Source: Panax quinquefolius (Eukaryota; Streptophyta; Magnoliopsida; Apiales; Araliaceae). From it: a DNA stretch of 64,000 nucleotides. The position numbers and the translations under genes are program-made. Location of the stretch: contig CM035167.1 in the NCBI GenBank assembly GCA_020205615.1, positions 29,153,130 to 29,217,129 of the forward strand. The letters run 5' to 3'. Numbering within the stretch: position 1 is the stretch's first letter; every line of letters begins with the position of its first letter. Below are positions 46,507-56,520 of this stretch, piece after piece. The notes under the pieces are model-generated. The model did not search any database and was not told the DNA's origin. It was given only the letters and a program-made list of their open reading frames with translations.

Positions 46507-47640
46507 ATAATCTCGAGCGATATGTCCTTCCTTTCCACAATTATAGCATACCTGAAGCTATTAGGGCGGTTTGGTGATATGTCCTCTTTTACGCATTTGT
46601 AGCATATGGCCGGTGGTCGTTCTCCTCCCTTAGAACCGATTCTTTGCCTGCCGCATGTCGTCTTCACATGGTCGTTATTAAATCTCCTCTTTTAAAATCT
46701 CCTCGACTCGCTTCTTCTATTTTCATGGCCATGATTACCACCAGAGTGGTTACCATTTTTGTGTCCGTCATTTTTTTCTCATTTGGTTATCATTATTACA
46801 TTGATCGCTATCTCAGTACGATCCACGGTTATGGTCCCTCGGTTGAACATACTCGTTATCTCGCTCTAACAATTGAGCCTGTTAAGAACATCCGAATAGA
46901 GAGAAAATTTATGAAAATGAGATATTGTCGTATCTGCCGGGTTTCAAACCTCTCCAAGAAACATCCGCGTCATATCGTTCCTCATTCTCCACCAAATGAG
47001 GTGCAAACACGGATAACTCTACAAACTTTTCCTCGTCATTTGAGACACGTCATGTTGTTTTGTTCTAATATGATGAACTCCTTCTTCCTTACGTGACGAA
47101 CACTTTCGGAAAGTATTTGTCATTAAATAGTTTCAAACGTCTCCAAAGACATGCTTTGAGTGCGAAAATTTGGATGGTACGCTTCACGAGACTCCCACCA
47201 AGTGATACGCCTCGCCATGGAACATAAAGGTGGCGAATGGAACCTTCATTCCTCCGTGCATCCCAAGACATCGAATATCTTGGTAATTTGCTTGACCCGT
47301 GTTTCCGCCATGATCGGATCTGGCTTTCCCTTAAATTCGTGGTCCCAACTCTTTGAAGCGCTTGGTTGTGACAACCCGTGAATTGCTATCATTTCCTCCT
47401 CGTATTTTGAACACGAGACTCCTAAATCGATTTTGCATGAAGCGCAAAAAGCTTCTAAACATCCCCTCGTTCATCATCTCGCTTTCGATTGGTGTTGTTC
47501 AGCAGGAGGAACATTGCCACTGTTGCATGTTCTCCTCGTTGGTGAGTATATAGCGTCTCAGCAGGTCTCATTTCCATTGTTAATATTCTCGATTCGACAT
47601 TCTCAAATCATCATAAAACAATGGTTAATTAAGGAAATCA
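46507..47640 (-). pseudogene. E6 gag remnant
   Basis: A knuckle VCYNCGKEGHIARDY (about 46505-46550) shows Tyr in place of the last Cys. The basic/acidic EEILKEEI segment lies near 46690. Capsid pieces VKQITKIFDVLGCTEE (near 47270-47310) and the WWES-like part (near 47190) are in changing frames. The N-terminal part extends to about 47640. More than five shifts are evident, so it is broken, but all Gag parts are present in order. Plus-strand frames at 46644-47096 and 47160-47669 are shadows. Confidence 0.72.
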
Positions 47641-47770
47641 ATATATCACATAATATCCTTATATCTTGACTAACTAACAAATAAGCTTAGGTAGGACACA
47701 CTAGCGAAGGATTTACTCGTCTCTCCCCTCCTAGTTCTATTCCCCGATCTCGCCGGAGATCATATCCTAA

Positions 47771-47781
47771 GCTCGATACCA
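47771..47781 (-). other. E6 primer binding site, initiator-Met type
   Basis: Minus strand TGGTATCGAGC two bases after the LTR end; resembles the plant initiator site TGGTATCAGAGC with one base missing. Confidence 0.72.
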
Positions 47782-47783
47782 AC

Positions 47784-50383
47784 TGTGGACGTCCCCAAAA
47801 TATGTATACATCACCCATTACGAGTTGTCAATACATGGTACGAAACAACTACAACTTTATTATTACAACAAGTAAAGCTGTGAGTTTGATTACAAATATT
47901 ATCTTCTAGACAATATCTATACTCAAATAAATCCTCATCACATTTATTGATACATTATTTTACAAAATGGTGAGGACTACTAAACAACTCTCTCAGAACT
48001 TTCATTCCATACCCCAGGCTCGTACTTTCGCTATATTCTCGCCTCCTCGGAAGAAAAATGGAACAAAAAGGAAAAGGGTGAGCTCAACTAGCCCGATAAA
48101 AGAATATTATGACTAAGATAATATACAACAAATTATCGTTAGTCTTCAACAGGAAAAATCTAATAGAATACAATAGACAACAAATTTTAAATCAATATTC
48201 GCAATGAAATAATAATTCATTAGAAGAGTTAAGTAGAGAATGCAAACTACTATCTTCTATGTATGAATTTAAAAGTTCATCGTCTATCTTTTATCCCCGT
48301 AACATCAATCAATATATATACGGAATCAAATATTCATCTTTGCACTACGTGCCAAAGATATTCATCGATTAGTCATGTTCATCTAAACACACATTCATCT
48401 TTGCACTACTACCAAAGATATTCTTGAAATCATTCATCTTTGCAATCTGAGCCAAAGATATTCCATAATATCATCATTTAAGACTAAAGATGATGAAAAA
48501 TATTTTTAAAAAGCGAATCTAGTGAAACAAAATGACAAGGATTAAGGATTAAGGATTCGTACTTTGTTTTATCCACGTCCAAAATACCTCAAAAAAATAA
48601 TTACGGTGGTGTAAAATTCAAGAATGATCAAAACATGGATAAAATCAAAGCTAGTATCCGAATAGATATTTTGGACGAAAAGAAAATTTTTCATTTTTCG
48701 ATGAATAGTGTCGTATTCGTGAATAAGTGTCGATATCGTGAATAGTGCAGTATCGTGAATAGTAACTCCGACACCAAAAGTTCCAAATTTGATAAAAACT
48801 TCAAATCAATATTTCAACATAATGATATTGAAGAAATAATATCATTACAAAAAAAAATAATATCCCTTACCTCACAAAGATTTCTAGTTGAAACACAGGA
48901 TATAAGCAATGACTTGAACTTGCCAGTATAGCAATACTCAAAGTATACTCAAAATACTCACAAGAATAAACCGATAATATAGAGAGAAAACTTGATTTTC
49001 GGTGTGATTTTCAATTCTAACCTAAGCACCCTATTTATAGGAAATTACTTAGAACACCAAAGCAGAAAATTTAATAAATTAATAATATATATATATTTTT
49101 CCAACGCACACTTAATTTGCCCAACATCAGCCACCAACCAGCCCACTACACAAGACTAACAACAAAAAAACGTTTTTCTAATTTTAAATATTTTAAACTT
49201 CCAAAAATCAATTATTTCGGAGCTTCGGAGCTTCAATAATTCATAGTAAATAGCCCTTTTGCCAGAAAATTCGAATCTCGTGACTTTTTATAGGAAATTC
49301 AATTCTCTACAACTTTGCAGAAGAAAGTTTTTCCAAATTCCAAACAAAATTGATAAAAGAAATCCACAAGCCAAGGATTTTTTTTGTTTATAATCAAATT
49401 TCAATAATAAGCGGGGTCCACCGAGCATGTTTAACATGTTTTAAACATTTATTGCAACAAAAATACTCTTCCTCCTCGTATACTCATATATCCCACATTC
49501 GTTGTAAAATATCACCATTATTATATTATTAAAATATAATAATATATTTAAATGAATTATTTTATCGAAAAAGATAAAATTTCAATTTTCAACAATTGTC
49601 ACATTAAAATTTTCTCCATCTATATCCACATAAAATCAATATTTTTCTTATCATATGAATCAATAATTAATTATTCACAAATAATATTACAGAATCACAA
49701 TATTGACAACCACAGCGGTTCTAGGAAGAGGGGGCTTTCAATAAAGATTTCTCCTTCTTGGGCGCACAATTAGGTGACCAAACCTCTCCTTAGATGAGAA
49801 CTTTCTAGACATTGCCAATAATGTTATCCAATAATATTATTAGGATAATATGAATTATTGTCCGATAATGGAAAAATCGTATGTGTAATGACAATTTATT
49901 GAAACAACAATAATTTAAAATATCAATGCGCAATTATTGAATCAATAAAATAATGAGCGATAATTAATTCGTAACCATTATTAAGTAGTGCCTTCTTACG
50001 TAAGAATCAATAATTGGTGCAATACCGTAAATACTTCTTGTGTTTTAACCAACCGAGTATTTTAACAGTATTATTGGTAATAACTCTGTTGTTATTTTTA
50101 AAAAACTTATATTTGTCATTTTCTTTATCCAATCGCTTTTAGTTATGGGCCCACACACACATCGCTGCTTGCGCATAAATACGAATATTCCCCGAAGCGA
50201 TCTGAATATTCCACGACCAAACGAATATTCCCCAACAACAATGAATATTTTATAACCACTTGCTTATTTTGAAATATTTGCGTATTTTACCCCTAACTAT
50301 CCACATTAATCAAATAAACCCTTACTATTTCAAAATAATAAATAGAAAATTAAATTTCATTAATAATAAGTTGGGGTCTTACG
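47784..50383 (-). repeat. E6 5' LTR (right copy)
   Basis: Minus-strand start near 50383 (altered end ttacg) to the LTR end at 47784 (tgtggacgtcccc). It contains a hairpin module (48079-48095), 34-base repeats (48332-48463), a single GTGAATAG block (48700-48764) and a TATA box (49031-49040). It shares the ancestor-specific start aggtatacatcaccc with the left copy. Confidence 0.86.
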
Positions 50384-51569
50384 ATTAGCCGCCTTGCTAC
50401 CACCTTCACCACAAGCTTAAAAGATTTAGGGAGTGGAAGTCCTCTTCATTTATGCTTTATTTTACAATGAGGACATTGTAATTGTTAAGTTTGGGGGAGT
50501 TAAATAATTTTGGTTTATTTATGTTTGCATTCATGTAGTGTAATTTCATAATAGTTTGCATAGTAGAGTAGTTGCATAATAGTTTGTATTTATAACTAAA
50601 AAGAAAATTCAAAAAAAAATTTCAGAAATTCAAAAAAAAATTATTAGTTAGTTACTATGTTCATTTGCACGAATCCAGTTGTTAGATAGTTTACAGTTTG
50701 TTTTGGCCAATGATGAGATTGGAATTGGGTAGACAAGTATAGTTCTGACCATTAGAGCTTTGATGTGATTTCTTGTTATGAATTGAGTCTTTTTCTGTTT
50801 GAAACTGGTATAATAAGGATAGCACAATAAAAATAACTTGTTGAATGATTGAGTTTAAATTGATACATAATGGGATTCTAAAGGATAATGCTAGTTTAAA
50901 TAAGAGAATGACAAAGATAGGCAGTGAAGGCGAAGAATTAGGCAAGAACCTAAGTTTAGGGGGAAAAAGTGGGGTATATAAGCTTCTAAAAAAAAGATAT
51001 CAAGTTGAATAAATTGAGTCCTGTGGTGGGTCGAGAAGAAGCGTGAACACAGGCGTGAGATGGAGCGTAAAACGCACTCACTATCCAAAAAGAAAAAAAG
51101 AAAAAAAAAAGAAAAAAAAGAATAAGTAAAACGGGAAATAAGAGCAAAAAGCACCCGTAGATGAAAAATGAAGCATAAGTATCCCATGTTGACCCTCGAT
51201 ATTGGTAATTATTTGATTTTAGTTGGATCTAGCTTATTTTTTTTTGATTTCTTGAGTTTACACTGTATAATGCCTTCGAAGAGACTTGTTATGTGTTAAA
51301 TTTGATTTTATATCAGTTAACATTGTTGTGGAGCACACACGCACTATATTAGTGATAACAGTCTAAGATTTGATGATTGATTGAGAAATTACTAATGAGT
51401 TTTGATATGATGTATTATCGTGTTTACTTGATTTTTCTAAGGTCGGTTGAATAGACTTGTTTCTGTCATTACTGCTAGATTCGTAGGCATGTAGATTAGT
51501 TGCATTGCATTGCATGATTGTTTTGTGTTTTTGCTTGAGGACAAGCAAAGGTTTAAGTTTGGGGGTATT
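50384..51569 (+). other. E5 3' interior, non-coding
   Basis: E5 resumes after E6. It contains gaggacattgtaattgttaa followed by gtttgggggagtt (about 50467-50500), an Athila/Tat-type internal purine tract, then a poly-A-rich part (51093-51125). It ends with the purine tract aagtttgggggtatt (51555-51569) directly before the right LTR. The small minus-strand frames here (50691, 50891, 51363) have no recognisable domains. Confidence 0.7.
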
Positions 51570-53314
51570 TGATAAGTGGGTTTTATACCTACTTATCCGG
51601 TATCTATTACTTGAATTATTTGCTTAATCTCATGTTTCTTAGTTACTTTTCATGCATTTTGTGTTCATTTTGTAGATTATATGCTTGGGAGTTGAAATCG
51701 CAAAGAATTGGTATGAAAACGCAAAGAAAAACAATCCAGACATCGTTTGGGCTTTTATGTTTATTTTATGTTCTTGGTTTGAAACTTGGATTACATTGTA
51801 GATCTACGTCTCCTCTTTCTGGAACATCTTGAATCATCAAAATCAGAGTTCGGATGCAAGAGTTATGACATGTGTACCAACGGACGTCGAACGTCACTGT
51901 TTTGGGTGGCCATTTGCATAGCAGTCACTTCCAGCCCAATTTCGACCTTCATCCATTCGTTATTTAATTCTCAAAGAAAAAAAGTTGTATATCTCGTCGA
52001 TATCTTCGATTTGATAGGTGGCAAGCCTCGTAACTCTTCCCGGATCAAACGTTATGGTCATTTTCCCAAAGGACGTCAGAGCAGAAAATTTTCCTTCACA
52101 AAACCGCCGCCGGGGTGGGCATACATGGCACAAAGCAGGCCCCTAGCCCTCCGGGACGGGCCCAAATCAAGCATAAACCCCCGCCGTGGCTGGGGTAGCC
52201 CAGAAAATGCGCGAAAAATGCGAATATTGGTCCAATTTGAGTCCAGAAAGGATTGTTTCGATCCGATTGACACAAGGACTTCCAAGAGGACTTAAAGACA
52301 TATGAAGAGACTTATAAAAGGAGGAGAATCACAAGGATTAATGGAGATTAGAGACTAGATAGAGGATTCCATTAGATTAGATTAGAGTACATTAGATCAA
52401 AAACACTAGTTCTTATTAGATTTGGAGATTGAAGCAACTTGGAGACCATTGAAGATTCAAATTAGGAGCAAGGAGGGAGCGTCAAATCTACAGACAATAG
52501 ATTCAATCTTCTCATCTTCTTCTATCTTTGTCTTTTAATGATTATTTAATTGTGGATTCTTAGTTTTAATTCAATAATCATGAACTAATTCTTTGTTTGA
52601 GATTACAATGGATCTCATTGTGTAGTTTATTTTAATATGATTCGCTATCAATTATTATGTTCTATTGTGAGGATTGTCTATTGTGATTTGGACTTAATTG
52701 TTTAATTGATTGGCCATCAATTACCGTGATAATCTATATGAACTCGAGAGATGAAGTATTGATTTAGATCTTATCATGATAGCATGTGTCATGAATTTTG
52801 TCAATAACAGATTTTTTATTATTGTTAAGGTAGAGATATGCTTAATATCGCATGTAATCGGATAGAGAACTTATTCTTCAATCTTCTTTAATTGTAATTC
52901 ACATAGAGATATAGTGGGTTAGTTGATTAAGGTGTTTAACGGATTTCTATCTTAATTGTGGATTGACGTTAGTATGGGTATTATGCACCAAGAGGTGGTT
53001 TTATCTACTTTAGTGTTCTTGATTAACAATTTAGGATAGAAAATAATTGATGAGAAGTGTGTTAACTTAAATGAAGCAATAAGTGAAGTTGTGATCTTAA
53101 ATCTTCGTTATCTTAATTTAACTAGTGGAATTTAATAGTAGTTTAATTTATATAATTTGAAATTTATTCGTTTAAATAAGATTGAGTTGGTTACGGGTTA
53201 GTACTTGGTGATTTTTGTTAAACAATTTCTCGTGGGAACGATACTCTACTTTCACTTTATTACTTGTTGACCACGTATACTTGCGTGTTGTGCGTAATTA
53301 GATTTTACCCAACA
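51570..53314 (+). repeat. E5 3' LTR
   Basis: TGATAAGTGGG to ACCCAACA, followed by TSD cctac (53315-53319). It carries the GC-rich block at 52095-52215 and TATAAAAG at 52313-52320. The 169-residue frame at 51786-52295 lies wholly in the LTR and corresponds to two other frames in the left LTR, so it is not taken as a gene. Confidence 0.9.
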
Positions 53315-53319
53315 CCTAC

Positions 53320-53532
53320 CATATTCAAATAAATTGAATATTTAATTATTAATAATCCTATCAATTCTTTGATATCAACCTCTTAGGGTTAGTCCACTAA
53401 TTTAAATAACTATTAGTGACTCCCTTTAATCATTTCATAAATTCACATAACCACATAAGGTTTAAATAAAATCACAAAAAATAAAATCGCATATTTAAAT
53501 TAAATAAGGAGTTTCAAATTCATGGACGTTGG
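53320..53532. other. Unassigned A+T-rich segment after E5
   Basis: Continues the sequence interrupted by E5. No gene, LTR border or repeat is visible. Confidence 0.45.
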
Positions 53533-53663
53533 TGTACATCGACCTTACGCAAAAAGCGATCGTGTCTTGGTTTGCACCATGAAGCGTGTAGCCATACGCT
53601 ACTCCTTAAGTACAAACCAAGCGCTGCACCACGCTGTAGATCCTACAATAAGGTCGAGTTACA
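53533..53663. other. GC-richer long inverted repeat
   Basis: Three nested stems: TGTAcaTCGACCTTA (53533-53547) with TAAGGTCGAgtTACA (53649-53663), CTTGGTTTGCAC (53566-53577) with GTACAAACCAAG (53610-53621, one mismatch), and AGCGT/ACGCT (53583-53587, 53596-53600). The block is visibly richer in GC than its flanks. The 60-residue frame at 53522-53704 is probably incidental. It could be a foldback element or a structured RNA; I cannot decide. Confidence 0.55.
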
Positions 53664-55114
53664 TTAATAAATTAAGGCGATGCATGCATATATGGTTATT
53701 TTAATCTGTAATACTTGTCGAGTATAGTATTCATGTGATGATAAGCATGATATTGAAAAGGACCTATGATGAATTAATGTTTACAACTTTAAAGTCAATG
53801 ATGATTTCAACTATGACATAGTGTGTTAGAAACTAATCGTGTAATGTAATGACAAATGTATAGAAGCATGCTAGGTGATGATTTGATTCTTGTAAGTGTA
53901 GACTCATATTAGTTTAACATATACTAATTGCAAAGACTGACTTGTTAATGTTAGGTCGATTCAATGCAAGTTAATTAAAGCTAGAATTAAATTGTAGCTG
54001 AGCAAACAGGCAAGTTCCCTAACCTTACTCAAATTATTATTGAGCCAGTTCCTTGAAATTCACTCTTTGATTGTGCAAGTTCTCTATTTTACACAACTTT
54101 GAATATTGTGCAAGTTGCTAAACTTCACTTGTTTTTGTGAAAGTTTTCTATCGTTCTCATATCGTATTGAGTAGGTTATTGTTGAATTGAAAGTTATTCG
54201 TTTAAGCTTGAACTTTATTTTCAAGCATGATATTAAGTGGTTTAATTACTTTACAATTATTCCTCATCGATATTATTGATATTCACACTTAGTGCATTTG
54301 AGTTCGTACAGACTTGGACTTGTACATTATTTAAAGTTCTATAATTCTTGAACTGTGTCAGATAGAGTTTGAACCTTTGTTCGGTCAGACAAGTGTATGA
54401 AGATTTATAAAAGCTATCCAAACCAATTGATGGTAAGGATTCTTAGACTGAAAGAACACCCCTTTTATGATAGGGGAGTACCCCATGTATCTAATATAAG
54501 ATACAAAGAGCAGATTTAAATGTTAGGCATATACATGGTGTACGCGAGGCTGATCCCCTCAAGTACTTATTCTGTAGCAAGTAACTAAAGGGTCAATTAG
54601 CTATTGATTCCATTAGAGTGTTATAGTTCAAAGTCTACTTGACTATCAGTTATTCTAAAAGCAATCATTACCTTTGCTTCTAATATTCATATTGTTGAAT
54701 TCATTGTCATATATTTTCCATTCATCATGATATATCTTTATTGTTGTATTTAAACTTGCTGAGCAAAATTGTTGCTCATCCTTGCTATATCATGAATTAT
54801 AATGCAGCTAAGCCCGAGACCTTATGAAAGGATAAGGGTAAAGGAAAGATGTAGGAGAATTGCGATGAGTCGACTTTACCTTATGCTTAGTTTAAATTAT
54901 TGTTATGTAATATGAACCCTAATGACTATTTTAGGGTATGTTTATAAGATGATATTAAGGTTATCGTATCTTGGGACTAGTAACACCTTTTGAATGAACA
55001 TCGTATGTTTATTATATTCTGCATTTTAGTTATCATATGTTGTTTAGAGGTGGATGCTTGTATTTGATCGTGATGACCGAACCGGGGTCAGAGGACCCAA
55101 TTTCGGGGGCGTCA
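53664..55114 (+). repeat. E8: 3' part of a Tekay-type LTR
   Basis: The end GGGGGCGTCA at 55114 matches the LTR ends of E1 and E2. Upstream it shares with them a gaggctgatcccct block (54545; compare 15794), the hairpin module at 54760-54778 and an aaggataagggtaaaggaaag block (54827-54847). It abuts the broken integrase of E9, with aaggt (55115-55119) as candidate TSD. The LTR start is not recognised in the window, so the left limit is approximate; nothing else is seen in 53664-54500. Confidence 0.68.
54760..54778 (+). other. Conserved LTR hairpin, E8
   Basis: TGAGCAA-AATTG-TTGCTCA, a perfect 7-base stem: where E1 and E2 have a G·U pair, this copy has A-T. It is followed by tccttgct and, 31 bases later, a CAG. 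It lies 336 bases before the LTR end. Confidence 0.64.
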
Positions 55115-55704
55115 AAGGTGTCACACTTTCCCGTAGACAAGCTAATACGGAGACATCCCTATTAACGACTTGTATGTTGTCTTGTAAGCCCATAGTGTGT
55201 CATCCAACTTTAGAGACCAATCTTTTCTACTCAGATTCACTACATTCTCTAAAATTTTCTTCACCTCTCTGTTGGAAACCTCAACTTTACCACTCGTTTG
55301 GGGAGATATGTTGTTGCAACCCTATGATTGACCCCGTACTTTGCCAAAAGAGTTGTAAATGACCTATTGCAGAAGTGACTTCCCTCGTCACTTATAATTG
55401 CTCTTGGCGTGCCAAACCTTGTAAAGATATTCTTCTGTAGGAATTTCAGAACAACCATGGCATCATTTGTAGGGAGTACTACGGCTTCAACCCACTTTGA
55501 CATGTAATCCACGGCTAGAAAGATATACAAGTTGTTGAATGAAGGAGGAAAAGGTCCCATGAAGTCCATTCCCCATACATCGAAAACCTAGACTTCCATT
55601 ATTGTGTTGAGCGACATTTCATTCCTTTTCGAGATATTACCCACCCTTTGGCATATGTCACTATTTTTTATGAACTGGTGGGCATCCTTGAACACCGTAG
55701 GCTA
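55115..55704 (-). pseudogene. E9 integrase, truncated by E8
   Basis: Frame 55261-55569 reads [27 protein letters not shown] (catalytic Asp region), [17 protein letters not shown] (second Asp). A one-base shift near 55310 then moves the continuation [16 protein letters not shown] (catalytic Glu) and [12 protein letters not shown] to another frame. The end LVYGKV is followed by a stop and the E8 junction. Before 55569 the frame has stops near 55590 and 55704. The C-terminal part is off-window. Confidence 0.85.
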
Positions 55705-56520
55705 ATAGAATCCTTCTTGAAGTACCTTGGCCACTATCCTCTCACTACCATAATGTCCCCCATACGCAGATGAATGGCATCCGTGCATAATATTTTTCAC
55801 TTCGTTGTATGGCACACATCTCTGAATCATTTTGTCTGTGCACTGTCTGAATAAATAAGGCTCGTCCCACATGTACCACTTGTCATTATGTAGGAACTTT
55901 CTCTTTTGTTGTCGTGTTAGATCAGGGGGAAAGATTTTTCTTACCAAGTAGTTGGCAAAATTTGCATACCATGGAAACTCAAAGTTTACTCCAAAAAGCT
56001 GCTCATCCGGAAACGATTCATTGATTACACATTTATCTGCCCCATCCGTATCCGGATTTTCCAATCTTGAAAGGTGATCCGCCACTTGATTTTTTATCCA
56101 CTTCCTATCCTTTATTTCCGAGTCGAATTCCTGAAGGAGTAGAATCCATCTGATTAGTCTAGGCTTATCATTCTTCTTTGAGATCAAATAATGAATCGCC
56201 AAGTGATCCGTGTATACCACCACCTTTATTCCAATCAAATAAGCTTTAAATTTGTCAAAGGCGTATACTACTGCAAGTAATTCCTTCTCGGTGGTTATAT
56301 AGTTCAATTAGGCATCCGTGAGGGTTTTACTTGCATAGTATATGGCATGGAATATCTTCTCTCGGCGTTGACCCAAAACAGTCCATACCGCGTAGTCGCT
56401 AGCATCGCACATTAATTCAAAAGGCATCGTCCAATCCGGTGCTATGATCACTAGACCTGTAGTCAATTTCTTTTTCAATTTTTCAAATGATGCTTTACAC
56501 TCTTCATCAAAACTGAACAC
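55702..56520 (-). pseudogene. E9 RNase H and linker
   Basis: A single frame with one TAA at 56308. FELMCDASDYAVWTVLGQR carries the first RNase H Asp (CDAS). YYASKTLTDA, the stop, then [16 protein letters not shown] (catalytic Glu), [13 protein letters not shown] (Asp), [13 protein letters not shown] and [12 protein letters not shown] follow, the standard Athila RNase H. From about 56010 the linker leads to the zinc domain of integrase ([17 protein letters not shown], residues near 55760). It ends in a TAG at 55702 where Trp is expected. Confidence 0.87.

Larger units (their letters stand above)
32156..50383 (-). mobile_element. E6: Tekay-like element with full domain order, containing E7
   Basis: Reverse-oriented in the E5 interior. 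LTRs of about 2.6 kb lie at 32156-43009 (split by E7) and 47784-50383, with a polypurine tract at 43010 and a primer binding site at 47771. The 4.8-kb interior carries, in minus-strand order, gag, protease, RT, RNase H, integrase and chromodomain. Net length is about 10 kb, typical of Tekay elements. All genes carry shifts or stops. The TSD is unclear: gtcgc precedes and gattagccgc follows, and the right LTR ends ttacg instead of ttaca. Confidence 0.87.
29047..53314 (+). mobile_element. E5: non-autonomous Athila-like element containing E6 and E7
   Basis: LTRs of 1,752 and 1,745 bases start TGATAAGTGGG and end ACCCAATA (left) or ACCCAACA (right), with a perfect TSD cctac on both sides. A primer binding site of the Athila type follows the left LTR, and a purine tract GTTTGGGGGTATT precedes the right one. 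Without nested E6, the interior is about 2.5 kb with a single gag-like frame and no pol. It is related to E9, whose LTR and primer site it resembles. Confidence 0.88.

Noticed and set aside
46644..47669. Plus-strand frames (150, 73, 66 and 78 residues)
   Set aside because: They are antisense shadows of the E6 gag, whose minus-strand capsid and knuckle motifs are recognisable.
50383..50392. TSD for E6 (gtcgc/gccgc)
   Set aside because: gccgc lies five bases beyond the LTR end and differs by one base from gtcgc. The right LTR end is altered (ttacg), so the match is not reliable.
51786..52295. 169-residue frame in the E5 right LTR
   Set aside because: LTR sequence; same reason as for the left LTR. 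Not conserved as a frame between the two copies.
53522..53704. 60-residue frame over the inverted repeat
   Set aside because: No recognisable domain, and the palindromic structure explains the sequence better.
53707..55114. E8 LTR start at TGTAATACTTG (53707)
   Set aside because: It resembles the TGTAATA starts of E1 and E2, but the LTR would be only 1.4 kb against 3-5 kb and no aaggt precedes it. The left limit is left open.
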